From Planctomycetales bacterium (GTDB lineage Bacteria > Planctomycetota > Planctomycetia > Planctomycetales > Planctomycetaceae): a stretch of 64,000 bases of DNA. Under the pieces are notes generated by a model. That model saw only the letters and a program-made list of their open reading frames with translations, made no database searches and was not told the DNA's origin. The translations under genes and the position numbers were made by a program. Shown here piece by piece: positions 1 through 8,738 of this stretch (within the stretch, counting starts at the first letter, position 1; each line of letters begins with the position of its first letter). The DNA is taken from positions 110,700 to 174,699 of the forward strand of contig JANQPT010000040.1 of the NCBI GenBank assembly GCA_028285345.1, in the 5' to 3' direction.

Positions 1-102
1 CAGAATCCGGCGATTGACAATTTTCCAAGTTGGTCGCCGGAGGGGCGGTTGACGTGGGTTTCGAATCGGGGTGGGGGATTTGATGTTTATGTGATCCAGT
101 AG
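1..102 (+). CDS. C-terminal fragment of a PD40/TolB-like beta-propeller protein
   Basis: Frame 1 is open from the first base to a TAG at 100-102 and encodes 33 residues. They contain FPSWSPEGRLTWVSNRGG followed by FDVYVIQ, the typical pattern of a WD40-like PD40 (TolB-type) propeller blade: a P-x-W-SPDG turn, then a strand with S-N-R-G and D-(V/I)-Y. In this family such blades sit in secreted or periplasmic propellers or at the end of larger surface enzymes. The rest of the gene lies outside the window, so its exact role cannot be given. The family call rests only on this short motif. Confidence 0.6.
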   Translation, partial: QNPAIDNFPSWSPEGRLTWVSNRGGGFDVYVIQ

Positions 103-300
103 AACAGCCACGAATGTCGTGTATTTCGAGGTGCACTCCCCGGAATGCGCGTGACGATGAAAACTCTCCCGGACGTCGCGCACATGTGGATGTTACCGGC
201 AAGCTGACGCTTGCCGCTCGCCGTGTATTGATATAATTCGTAATTTCGTGAGGTTGCCCAGCCGATTCCACTCAGTGCATGCTCGATATCATCTAATTCA

Positions 301-1350
301 ATGCCATTTGCCTCAATTGATTTAGAACAATCGATCTTCAATTTCGAAGGCTCGATCTCATCGAAAGAGATCAAGTCTATTGTCGACAATAACGCAATTC
401 GTAGGGTTCAGGCTTCCTCTCCTGTCAGCGACACGACTTGGCAACGACTCAATACTGAGTTGTTTGCAGGACGTCCAGACATCGAGCTCAGGGTTTATTC
501 GTTTATCAGGGAGGAGTGCGATCTTTCGTTTGTGCGCTACATGACGAATGTTCATCACTTTGGAGCAGATTGTCTTCGAACCGTGCAGAATCTCGATGTC
601 ATCTCAGAGATGACAAACCTGAAGTCTCTTTCAATTGGGGTTTATGAGCTTGAAAACTTCAGTGTATTAGAAGACGTTTCACCAAACCTGACCAATCTGA
701 GCCTGCACGCAACCAAGTCGAAAAAACCAAATCTCTCCATATTAAGTCGCTTTGAGAATTTGAGAGTTTTGTACCTCGAAGGCCAACAAAAGAACATTGA
801 AGTATTGTCACAGCTGGAAAATCTCGAAGACTTGACCCTCCGCTCTATTTCCACACCCGGTCTCGACTACTTGCCGGGATTGGCAAAACTGTGGTCTTTG
901 GATGTTAAACTTGGCGGCATCAAGAATATTTCTGCAATTATGGAATTGCCTTCACTGAAGTATCTTGAGCTTTGGCGAGTGCGTGGTCTCGTCGATCTTA
1001 GCGTGATTTCCAACCTTCCCAGTTTACAAAATCTCTTTTTGCAGTCGTTGCGTCATGTAACAAATGTACCGTCACTGCAAAAATGCGCGCAGCTCAGGCG
1101 GATCGTGTTGGAGGATATGAAGGGTATGACGGAATTCGATGCTTTAGAACATGCTCCCGCGTTACAGGAATTTCTGTTGGTTAACGGCGCGACTTGTGTT
1201 CCAAGTGAATTGATTCCGGTATTGCGAAACCCCACGGTGGTTCGTGCTTCCGCCTACTTCGGCAGTGACAAGAGGAATCAGGAGTTTGCGAAGCTTGTGA
1301 CGGAGAGCGGAAAGTCGCCTTGGGAATGGACACCGTTTCAGTACTTGTAA
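301..1350 (+). CDS. Leucine-rich-repeat protein, hypothetical
   Basis: 349 residues with no signal peptide, so probably cytoplasmic. From about residue 95 to 300 it is a ladder of 21-24-residue repeats of the LxxLxxLxL kind (for example LENLEDLTLRSIS, LPSLKYLELWRV and LPSLQNLFLQSL), so it should fold as an LRR solenoid, a protein-binding scaffold. The first 90 residues and the last 50 are not repeat. The ATG at 301 is kept because the protein reads as continuous from there. The gene is visibly AT-richer than its neighbours and opens a run of small unrelated accessory genes, which suggests horizontal gain. Similar small LRR proteins occur beside toxin-immunity arrays in other bacteria, but that role is only an inference here. 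Confidence 0.75.
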   Translation: MPFASIDLEQSIFNFEGSISSKEIKSIVDNNAIRRVQASSPVSDTTWQRLNTELFAGRPDIELRVYSFIREECDLSFVRYMTNVHHFGADCLRTVQNLDVISEMTNLKSLSIGVYELENFSVLEDVSPNLTNLSLHATKSKKPNLSILSRFENLRVLYLEGQQKNIEVLSQLENLEDLTLRSISTPGLDYLPGLAKLWSLDVKLGGIKNISAIMELPSLKYLELWRVRGLVDLSVISNLPSLQNLFLQSLRHVTNVPSLQKCAQLRRIVLEDMKGMTEFDALEHAPALQEFLLVNGATCVPSELIPVLRNPTVVRASAYFGSDKRNQEFAKLVTESGKSPWEWTPFQYL

Positions 1351-1451
1351 AATTGTTGAATATCTGTGAGGAAGAGCCGCTGAGAAGAGTTTGACCACAC
1401 CCCGCGTACACACATATTCGGAACTCAAATCGCCTTCATCAAAGGCACATC

Positions 1452-1892
1452 ATGACAATTGATAGATCGGGGGAATGGTGGACCGGCAGTGATCCCGGCG
1501 ACCTCGAAGAATACCTTGAGGCGTTCACGGCTGAAGAGTATCCGATTGAACAGTTCCGCCTGGCGCGGTGTGGGTGTGGAAGCTTCGCGTTTCGCCTTGA
1601 TGCGAATCCCAATGAAGGTGCAGCGCTGCGTCAATGTCTCTCCTGCAGCAGCCGCCAATACATTTGCGATAGCCAGGAGTATTGGGAGGATGTCGAACCC
1701 GAGAGCTGGGAATGCATCGAATGCGGAACGGACCAAACGAATGTCGGAGTCGGGTTTTCACTCTACGACGATGGCAACGATATCCGTTGGCTGTATGTCG
1801 GAGTCCGATGCCTTCAATGCGGAATCCTCGGCTGTTTTGCCGGCTGGAAGATCGGATACGGACCGTCATTGCACCTAATCAACCACGTGTGA
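1452..1892 (+). CDS. Cys-rich zinc-ribbon-like hypothetical protein
   Basis: 146 residues, cytoplasmic by composition (acidic, no signal peptide or membrane segment). It carries four Cys clusters: CGCG near 37-40, CLSC near 59, CIEC near 88 and CLQC near 121. Two zinc ribbons or one split treble-clef fold are likely. The N-terminus (GEWWTGSDPGDLEEYLEAF) and the C-terminus (GWKIGYGPSLHL) look like conserved blocks. Two other frames are also open here, but only this one shows the spaced Cys pairs. It follows the LRR gene by 101 bp on the same strand and precedes the next gene by 29 bp. Function unknown; protein or nucleic-acid binding through zinc is the plain reading. Confidence 0.7.
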   Translation: MTIDRSGEWWTGSDPGDLEEYLEAFTAEEYPIEQFRLARCGCGSFAFRLDANPNEGAALRQCLSCSSRQYICDSQEYWEDVEPESWECIECGTDQTNVGVGFSLYDDGNDIRWLYVGVRCLQCGILGCFAGWKIGYGPSLHLINHV

Positions 1893-1921
1893 ACTGTTTC
1901 TCAAATTGACAAGGGACAAAC

Positions 1922-2497
1922 ATGGCGGCATCCGGCTGGAGATACGTAATGCCGTTTGATGGCGATGCCGAGGCACTGCTCGCGGCAATTCAGCGTCAGG
2001 TGTTCGATTCCGGAGATTACCAGATTCCCTGGATCGAGCCGGAAGTCCTCGATTTGGTCGGCTTCTTCGATGTGTCACCTGAGGATCAGCCGGAATTCGT
2101 CGCTCAATACGGCATGCAGCCGCTGATTGACGTCGCGAACCGAGTTGGCCTCGAAAACACGATCGCTTGGTGCAATGAGCGCATTGAGAAGCAAGACTTC
2201 ACGCTGGATGAATTACGTGCGCTGCAGTGCATTTCGTCGAGCGGTACGCATTCGCCGCTGGATATTTGTGGCGTATCGACACGTCCCGAGAATCACGCGC
2301 TGTTTCCGCTGGCAACTGAACAGGTCGTGAGAGTCTTTGGAAAAGAGCAATTGCAGCCTGAAGACGTTTCTGGAGACCAGTACTACATCGATGAGAAAAT
2401 CCCTGGCGCTTACGAACGCTGGCAAGCGGTTTATGTGCCGGTTTACTCCGGTGATTCGGTTACCCAAGCTTACGTTGAAGGGGCCAGCGGGGATTAG
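1922..2497 (+). CDS. Hypothetical protein
   Basis: 191 residues, acidic and soluble, without signal peptide or membrane segment. The N-terminal 60 residues (GDAEALLAAIQRQVFDSGDY, then EPEVLDLVGFFDVSPEDQPEF) look helical and acidic. A middle block contains NERIEKQDFTLDELRALQCI, and the C-terminus ends YERWQAVYVPVYSGDSVTQ. No catalytic motif was recognised. The start is the ATG right after the preceding gene (29-bp gap, with AAGGGA upstream as a ribosome site), so it is probably co-transcribed with the zinc-ribbon-like gene. It belongs to the small accessory cluster 301-3146 and may be an immunity-type or regulatory protein, but nothing in the sequence proves that. Confidence 0.65.
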   Translation: MAASGWRYVMPFDGDAEALLAAIQRQVFDSGDYQIPWIEPEVLDLVGFFDVSPEDQPEFVAQYGMQPLIDVANRVGLENTIAWCNERIEKQDFTLDELRALQCISSSGTHSPLDICGVSTRPENHALFPLATEQVVRVFGKEQLQPEDVSGDQYYIDEKIPGAYERWQAVYVPVYSGDSVTQAYVEGASGD

Positions 2498-2732
2498 CAT
2501 CGGCGTGGTTGTTTAAAAAGAAGACGTGACAGCAGCACGGAGGATCGGAGCCAAAATCGGCGATTCACTGTGCGGTCGGGATACCCGCGCAGTAAATCAC
2601 CCGCCGCAATTTCCATTCGTGAAGATTCGTGAAATTCGTGGCCGACAAAAACTTTTGACGAACCCCAGCCCGACCGGCTACGATCCACCAATCAAGCGTA
2701 TTCGATATACCCCCCAACACAGAGGTGCTCCT

Positions 2733-3146
2733 GTGGGTATTGGATGTTTTCCCGTTTACGACATCGACCTCCCCGATGCCGAGTACGACGGTGATGGAAC
2801 AGGGTTTGCCGCGGAAGCGGAGAATCTCGATGCTATCGCGAGCAAACTGGGCGTCACACCGCTGATGGATTTCTGTGGCGGCGACGCGAGCACCGTCCTG
2901 GAATTCACCGAGTGATTCGATGAACTGCCCGAAGGTCTCGAAGACATGATCGGCGCCGGCCCGTTTTTTGAGCCGGCAGAGGGTCTGAAGACCGTTCGTG
3001 CGCTCCTCGCTGCAATCCGCGACGATAAGCAGTATTCGAGCAAGTTGCAGGAGGCGGAATACACACTCGAGGAGTTGAAGGAACTGGAACGCTGCCTATC
3101 GCTCGCGGAGCAAGCCGGAGCGAAGTTCCGTCTCGAAATCGGCTAG
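2733..3146 (+). pseudogene. Hypothetical gene interrupted by an in-frame TGA
   Basis: One reading frame runs from a GTG at 2733 (AGAGG at 2721-2725 as ribosome site) to a TAG at 3144-3146, broken by a TGA at 2913-2915. Before the stop it encodes GIGCFPVYDIDLPDAEYD and a helical stretch ending VLEFTE. After it the same frame continues FDELPEGLEDMIGAGPFFEP and a helix-rich tail ending GAKFRLEIG. Both parts have protein-like composition and lie in one frame, so they were one gene of about 137 codons. The likeliest cause is a TGG or CGA codon changed to TGA. Readthrough or a sequencing error cannot be excluded. A gene finder would report the two halves as separate ORFs. Function unknown. Confidence 0.55.
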
Positions 3147-3345
3147 CTTTCCGGGACCGGCAAAGTCGCGTCTGTTCAGCGGAGCGCCCCGGCTTCGCCC
3201 GACAGAATTCCGCACTCCGAACCAATCCGCCACCCTTCTTTCCTTGCGGGCCGATCCACGTTTGCTAGAATCGCACCAGTCGATCACGACATTTCTCCAA
3301 CGGACTGGGGGAAACGTTGCCGCAATCGACAGTGACAGATACCTG

Positions 3346-3421
<76 letters not shown>

Positions 3422-3570
3422 TTTCGAAACAAAGGCGTCAGGTCGCGGTCGATCTGCGGCCGGAGAATCGCACAACGGACGTCTAGATTCTGCTACCTTC
3501 ATCGCGGCCCTGCCCGTCATTCGGATCGCCGCAGCTACGCATAGGACTTCATTCCGAGTGGGATTGGGCC

Positions 3571-3876
3571 ATGGCGGCTGAGGAGTTGTCCGAGACGCTC
3601 GTGACCTGCTGGCTGCACGTCGGATCTGGGCAATTCGAGGGGAGCGCTCAGCTATTTGAGTTTGTTCGCGGCGACCTTGAATTCTGGTTTGCGAGAGTCG
3701 TGCTACCCGAGCCGATTGTCGAGCCGCTGGTGACGGTTCAATTCACGCTTGAAGACGGGCGGAGCGGGCGCTGTTTCTTTCGTGGGATGACGATGCGCCG
3801 CGAAGGAGCGGACGTGCGCTGCTGCTGCGATGTCGTCGGCGTTACGCCGCTTGAGGCGCACGGCGGGACGTGCTGA
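3571..3876 (+). CDS. Small hypothetical protein
   Basis: 101 residues, soluble, mostly alternating beta-strand pattern (TCWLHVGSGQFEGSAQLFEF, then EFWFARVVLPEPI, then VTVQFTLEDGRSGRCFFRGM). The pattern suggests a small all-beta domain of PilZ or OB-like size, but no diagnostic motif such as RxxxR is present, so no family is named. The ATG at 3571 has no strong ribosome site. The gene ends 21 bp before the end of the convergent sialidase-like gene. Codon use fits the window. Confidence 0.5.
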   Translation: MAAEELSETLVTCWLHVGSGQFEGSAQLFEFVRGDLEFWFARVVLPEPIVEPLVTVQFTLEDGRSGRCFFRGMTMRREGADVRCCCDVVGVTPLEAHGGTC

Positions 3877-3897
3877 TGACTTCCGCAGAGTCCACGG

Positions 3898-5145
3898 TCA
3901 TCGTTTGCCAGAGCGTTTGGTCTCGTCCCCCGCAAGCACCCAAGCCTTGTTAAACGCCGCATGCTTGATGCTCTTGCGTTCCCCGTCCGGCGTGGGCACA
4001 AAGTAGCTGTACGTGGCGTGCAAGGTGCCGTCGGCCGCCTGGATGATGGAGGGGTAGTGAAAACGCCCCTGCCCCGGTTGTTCAAGTTCCAGGTGGCGCG
4101 TCCACTTCCAGGTTGTGCCTTCATCGTCAGAAATTGAAACCGCCAAACTATGACGGCCGCGCTCGGTGTCGTTGTAGATGCAGATCCAATCGCCGTCGTT
4201 CAGGTTTGCCAACTCCAACCCCGCACCCGGATTGGGCAATTGCGGATGATCGAAAACGGTTCCCCACGTCTCTCCTCCATCCTTCGATTCGGAGACGAGC
4301 ACGCGTTTGGGCGGCGGACCGTTGTCGCGCATGTAAGTCACCAAGCTGCCGTCTTTCTTACGGGCAAAGCTGGGTTGGATGTTGCCGCCGCCGACAATTG
4401 GATCGCTGAACCTCCAATTTTCGCCCCAATCGTCGGTCAAGGCTGCCAGTGAAAACGAAAACCCATCCGAGTACAGCCCCACAACCATCGTTTTGTCATT
4501 CAGAATGTAGGGATGCGCTCTCGTGAACCAACCGAGTCGCCGCGTTAGCTTGTCCCCGGCTTGGCCGTAGATGTGTTTCTTCCACCGCTCCACCGTATCC
4601 TGCATCCGCGGCGGAATCTGCAAAGAAGCGAGATAGGTTTCGGTCCCTTTTTTGACCTTCTGCAGGAAATCGTCTCCCGGCTTCATGTGCAGGACGCGCA
4701 TTTCGTCCCAGCGGGGTGGAGTGCCATCGGGCTGCATGTAGGTTTGGGAGGTCTTGTACTTCATCAAGGCGCTTTCCCAAGTGTGCGCCTGAATCGTCGG
4801 CCAAAGCAGCCACAACCGCTGCATCGGATCGATAATCATGCAACAGTTGGTGTCAGGAAAACCGGGCGTGTCGGCCATTTCGAAGGGTGCGGTCCAGCGG
4901 CCGGTCGCTTTGATCTTTCGCGCGCCGAGAATCTTGACGTCGTCCGCCGTCCGCTCCCCCGAGCCGTGAAACCAACAGACGAGCAGGTCGCCGTTGGGGC
5001 ACTCCACAATGCAAGATCCGTGGTTGTGCCATTTTTCCAACGGAAAGATCAACTCGGCAGAATGTTGCGGTGACTCCGCCGACGCCGGAGATGGCCCGAA
5101 TGGGAGGGTGCTGGCTAACAAGAAAATCCAAAGAATTCGACTCAT
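3898..5145 (-). CDS. Secreted sialidase-like (BNR/Asp-box) propeller protein
   Basis: 415 residues if started at the ATG at 5145. An upstream in-frame start at 5172 adds nine residues before the signal peptide and is less likely. Residues 1-23 are a signal peptide ending PASA. The body shows Asp-box repeats: SESKDGGETWG and SISDDEGTTW match SxDxGxTW, and LTDDWGENW is a weaker copy. This places it in the six-bladed sialidase/BNR superfamily. Planctomycetes carry many such exported proteins, thought to act on sulfated or sialylated glycans, but the family also includes non-enzymatic members, and I did not confirm the Arg triad. The gene is divergent from the thioredoxin-domain protein across 188 bp and convergent with 3571-3876. 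Confidence 0.8.
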   Translation of the reverse strand: MSRILWIFLLASTLPFGPSPASAESPQHSAELIFPLEKWHNHGSCIVECPNGDLLVCWFHGSGERTADDVKILGARKIKATGRWTAPFEMADTPGFPDTNCCMIIDPMQRLWLLWPTIQAHTWESALMKYKTSQTYMQPDGTPPRWDEMRVLHMKPGDDFLQKVKKGTETYLASLQIPPRMQDTVERWKKHIYGQAGDKLTRRLGWFTRAHPYILNDKTMVVGLYSDGFSFSLAALTDDWGENWRFSDPIVGGGNIQPSFARKKDGSLVTYMRDNGPPPKRVLVSESKDGGETWGTVFDHPQLPNPGAGLELANLNDGDWICIYNDTERGRHSLAVSISDDEGTTWKWTRHLELEQPGQGRFHYPSIIQAADGTLHATYSYFVPTPDGERKSIKHAAFNKAWVLAGDETKRSGKR

Positions 5146-5333
5146 ATCTGGTTTAACTTGGCACTGTTCCAAAAAGTTCTTCCCGCAAACGCGTTTTGGG
5201 CAAATTGTCGAACGGTTTCATCGTTTATAGACTAAACTGTTAGTTTCGCGGAAGCAAACTGCCCAGCGGACGTGTTCTTGCCGGCGGCATGGCGTCCAGC
5301 GCCCGTCTCACTCATCGTTTCAAAAGGTGCTCG

Positions 5334-8279
5334 ATGATGCTTCGAATCTCACGCTTTTCTTCGATGACCGTCGCGGCGTTTCTCGCCGTCTTGTTCGCCT
5401 GGGCTCCGTTCAGCGGGGGCGCTCTTGGCGACGATTCAGGAACTAAAAAGTCCCCGCGGCCGCGTCAGAAACCGGCATGGATTGACGGATCGGGCAAATC
5501 GCTGCGAATCAGAGTCAGCGGCGAGGTTTTTGAGATGGACGGAGATCCGGCGACTGGATATCAGTTTCAAGCCGCCTTGGAATCGAGTCGTGGCCGACAA
5601 GTTCTCCCTGTGAAGACTGAGGAAAACAGATTCCAGTTTTGGGTGCCAGTCGGAATGACGGGATGGTTTCGACTTCATTTACAGGCAACTTCAGCGGACG
5701 GCGGCCGCGTGGCCAGGGAGACGATCTTATCGTATGAGCTTCACCAAGCGGCGGTTGAGGGGGTCAAACTGACGATGAAGCCGGGGGAGCGGTCCGTCAG
5801 CGTCTCGGTGACCGCAGACGGAACGCCTGTTTCCGGCGCCACTGTGGCGGCGGAATTGTCGGCGGGCTTGCGACTCGAAGCGAAAACGAACGACGACGGC
5901 GTCGCCACGCTGTCTTTGATGAATCACGACAAACTGACGCAACTGACCGCCTGGACCGACGACTTCAAGATTGGCGGCTACTCCTTCTACCGCGATCCTC
6001 CGCGCAACCCACTGGCCAACCAACATACGATCGAACTCGACACGTGCCGTCCACAGCGGATTCGATTGATCAACGAAGCCGACCAATCGCCGGTGCCGAA
6101 TGTCGAGTTCTTACTGACCGTGGGCACAGGGGCGCCGAACTACCAATTCCCGGGCAAGACCCCCACCTGCCGCATGAAAACCGACTCTAAGGGAGAAGCC
6201 GTTTACCGCTGGTTCCCTGATTGGGAACGACACGGCTCCTATGTCTCGTTGAACGATCGACGATGGGTGAAAGCGGCGGATCCACAGACGGTCGACGGCA
6301 CGATGGTCATCCCGCTGAAAAAAAGCCGGTTTCAAGACCGCAAACGTGTGGTCGGCCGAGTCAAGGCCGCCGACGGAAACGTGGCGGGCTTTTTCCTGAG
6401 GATCGACTCGTTCCAAGGCGAAGAAGAACATTCGATGGACGCGCTTTACGCGTTTACGGATGAGAATGGCCGGTTCGCGGCCGATTGTCTGCCTGGTGCG
6501 ACTTACTGCGTTTACGTCAATGACGCTCGATTCGTCAGTGAGTTGATCGATCTAATTCTTGTCGATCCGCTGAACGAGAGAATCAACTCGCCCGAACTGA
6601 CTGTCGTTAAGGGGCAACCGGTCGAGATCGTTGTGACCTCGGGACCGGACAAAGTTCCGCTTCCCTATCAAGGAATCAATCTCCGCACCGAACACGATTA
6701 CACGTGGCTTGAAGACGGCAAGAAACGACACGGTACCAACAGCCGTCAGTGGTGGGTCACGACCGACCGATCCGGGCGAGTGCACACGTATGCGCTTCCC
6801 GGAAAAGAAGTTCATGCCTCGCTCTATTCGCCAGAGTGGCGTTCCAAGCAAACGGCACTCGTCAAACCGGAAGGCGTGACCAAAGTCGAGTTTCATCAGC
6901 AGATCGCCGAGAAACGAAGAATCAACGGGCGGTTGCGGCTTGCGAAAAATGTTGAAGCAGATTTGAACGAAGCGGTGGTGGAGATCGGCGCCATCGACGG
7001 CGAAACGAAAGAACGATTAACGGTGACCACGAATCCTCGAGGCGACTTTGAGTTCGAATCCAAAGCGACGCGGATCGGGATTTACGCCCGCACACGCAAC
7101 GCAAAAGCGGCTGCGGTCCTGATCGTGGACCGCCTGGAGGAGCCGATCGCCGTTACTCTCAACGCCACCGGCGAATTTCACGGCCAGCTGCTTGGCGAGC
7201 AAAATCGGCCCTTGGCAGGCCACTCAGTGCGGGCGGAGTTACGCGTCTCAGGTGAACGCGACTATTCCAAGCCATTCTCAACCAGTTTTGCAGCCGCGAC
7301 GTTCGAAACGAAAACGGACAGCGACGGAAACTATTCACTGAACGGGCTGCCGCGTGAGACGGTTATGCGCCTTGTCGCCGCTTCGCTCGACGGGGCGGGT
7401 GGCGACCGCTATCTGGACGAATTCTATCTCACCCCCGGCGAATCACGCCCCCGCGCTGTCAGCCGGTTGTGGAGTCCGGAACGAAAAGTCACCTTTCACG
7501 AGCGTTATGAAAGAACTGTGCGCGATTGCCGTTTGTCGCATTTCCACCCCCTGGTCATCCTGTTTCGCCCGTCGGAGGATACGGAACAATTCATCAATAC
7601 CAATCTGATGAGCGGCGCTAAGACCAAGGAAATCTATACGTTCATGCAACTGAAGCTACCTCTGGAGGAGGACCCTGAAGATTCCGAGATCGCTCAATTT
7701 GTGCAATCCCGAAATTGGCCGGCGCCCGATCAGGGGCAAGTCTTCGTCTGTGCCCTCGGCGACACGGGTGAGGAGCTTGGACGAATCGTGTTGGATGCGA
7801 CAGATTCCGACAGTGCCCAGGTGGCGGCAGAGTTCATTCGCAAACATGCGACTCCACAGCTCGATGCGAAAAAGAAATGGGACAAGGCATTTGCAGCGGC
7901 CAAACGAACTGGCCGCAAAGTTTGGGTGCGGATCAGCCAACGGTATTGCGGCCCCTGTTTTCGCTTGACCCGCTGGCTTGACGATCAGAAACAGCTCCTC
8001 GAAAAGGATTATGTATTCCTCAAAATCGACGACGTGCGGGACTTGCACGGCCGAGAAGTTGCGGAACGGCTGACTGCCGGTGAAAACTTTGGCGTGCCGT
8101 TTCATGCGATTTTTGATGCAGACGGCAAGATGCTGATCACGAGCGAGTCGGTGTTGGGCAACATCGGCTCCCCCAGTGGTTACGAGGGAAAGAAGCATTT
8201 GCGAAAAATGTTGACCGAGACGCGAGGCCAGTTGTCTGACAAGCAGGTTGATGAAATCTTGTCGAGTTTGGATGACTGA
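5334..8279 (+). CDS. Large secreted protein with carboxypeptidase-regulatory-like domains and a C-terminal thioredoxin fold
   Basis: About 981 residues from the ATG at 5334, which has AAAGG seven bases upstream. The frame also allows a start at 5289 with a poorer site. A signal peptide (TVAAFLAVLFAWAPFSGGAL) is followed by several Ig-like/CarboxypepD_reg-type beta domains: TADGTPVSGATVAAELSAG, and DENGRFAADCLPGATYCVYV with its DGNYSLNGLP-like turns. The last 150 residues are thioredoxin-like, with the active site CGPC at about 872-875 and a cis-Pro region (FGVPFHAIFDADG). The protein is therefore expected outside the cytoplasm, where the CGPC pair could reduce or isomerise disulfides. The substrate is unknown. 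No partner gene is adjacent. Confidence 0.8.
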   Translation: MMLRISRFSSMTVAAFLAVLFAWAPFSGGALGDDSGTKKSPRPRQKPAWIDGSGKSLRIRVSGEVFEMDGDPATGYQFQAALESSRGRQVLPVKTEENRFQFWVPVGMTGWFRLHLQATSADGGRVARETILSYELHQAAVEGVKLTMKPGERSVSVSVTADGTPVSGATVAAELSAGLRLEAKTNDDGVATLSLMNHDKLTQLTAWTDDFKIGGYSFYRDPPRNPLANQHTIELDTCRPQRIRLINEADQSPVPNVEFLLTVGTGAPNYQFPGKTPTCRMKTDSKGEAVYRWFPDWERHGSYVSLNDRRWVKAADPQTVDGTMVIPLKKSRFQDRKRVVGRVKAADGNVAGFFLRIDSFQGEEEHSMDALYAFTDENGRFAADCLPGATYCVYVNDARFVSELIDLILVDPLNERINSPELTVVKGQPVEIVVTSGPDKVPLPYQGINLRTEHDYTWLEDGKKRHGTNSRQWWVTTDRSGRVHTYALPGKEVHASLYSPEWRSKQTALVKPEGVTKVEFHQQIAEKRRINGRLRLAKNVEADLNEAVVEIGAIDGETKERLTVTTNPRGDFEFESKATRIGIYARTRNAKAAAVLIVDRLEEPIAVTLNATGEFHGQLLGEQNRPLAGHSVRAELRVSGERDYSKPFSTSFAAATFETKTDSDGNYSLNGLPRETVMRLVAASLDGAGGDRYLDEFYLTPGESRPRAVSRLWSPERKVTFHERYERTVRDCRLSHFHPLVILFRPSEDTEQFINTNLMSGAKTKEIYTFMQLKLPLEEDPEDSEIAQFVQSRNWPAPDQGQVFVCALGDTGEELGRIVLDATDSDSAQVAAEFIRKHATPQLDAKKKWDKAFAAAKRTGRKVWVRISQRYCGPCFRLTRWLDDQKQLLEKDYVFLKIDDVRDLHGREVAERLTAGENFGVPFHAIFDADGKMLITSESVLGNIGSPSGYEGKKHLRKMLTETRGQLSDKQVDEILSSLDD

Positions 8280-8738
8280 TCACAGTTCGCCGATCGCGGC
8301 CACGCTGCAAAAAAAACTAGCGAAAGAAATCTGCCGCAGATTAACACTGATGATACACGGATTTACAGAATCCCAAGCCGACCGCTTGCGGTAGCGAGCG
8401 ACCTGCTTCTCCAAAACACGCAGGGTGCCCGGGGTCAGAGGCGTTAGCCGTAGCCTCCAGATGATCGGCGTTCCTTATGGCTCACATGGACCGATCGGCA
8501 ATTACATAGGTATGCCGAGCACCTGCGGGCGGGGCTAGCGCTCCGACCGCAGCCACCCGCTGCCGCCAATGACAGCATGAATGCAGTTCTAATTCTCATA
8601 TTGGTCTTCTCTCTGTCAGGAACCGACACGCTACTGATTCGATCATTGTCGCTCTTCCCGCCACAAACCAGAGGCTCAATCACCCGCTTGTTGCCTTCGG
8701 AGACACTAAGTGCACTCGCTTGGCGAGTGAGACTCGGT
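8280..8738. other. 459-bp intergenic region without a supported gene
   Basis: No reading frame here looks like protein. It begins with an AT-rich piece (8310-8370) resembling the common AATCTGCCGCAGATTAACAC type of dispersed planctomycete spacer and continues with GC-rich REP-like pieces, for example GGCGTTAGCCG at about 8442. A short perfect inverted repeat, CACTCGC-TTG-GCGAGTG, lies at 8713-8729 just past the stop of the convergent CDF gene. It has no T tract, so I do not call it a terminator. Confidence 0.5.

Noticed and set aside
87..389. 100-codon minus-strand frame between the propeller fragment and the LRR gene
   Set aside because: It overlaps both neighbouring coding frames, has no ribosome site and no motif; the LRR start at 301 explains the region better.
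2913..2915. TGA considered as a selenocysteine codon
   Set aside because: No convincing SECIS-like hairpin directly after it and no known selenoprotein family match.
8713..8729. Inverted repeat considered as terminator of the CDF gene
   Set aside because: No T tract on either strand after the stem.
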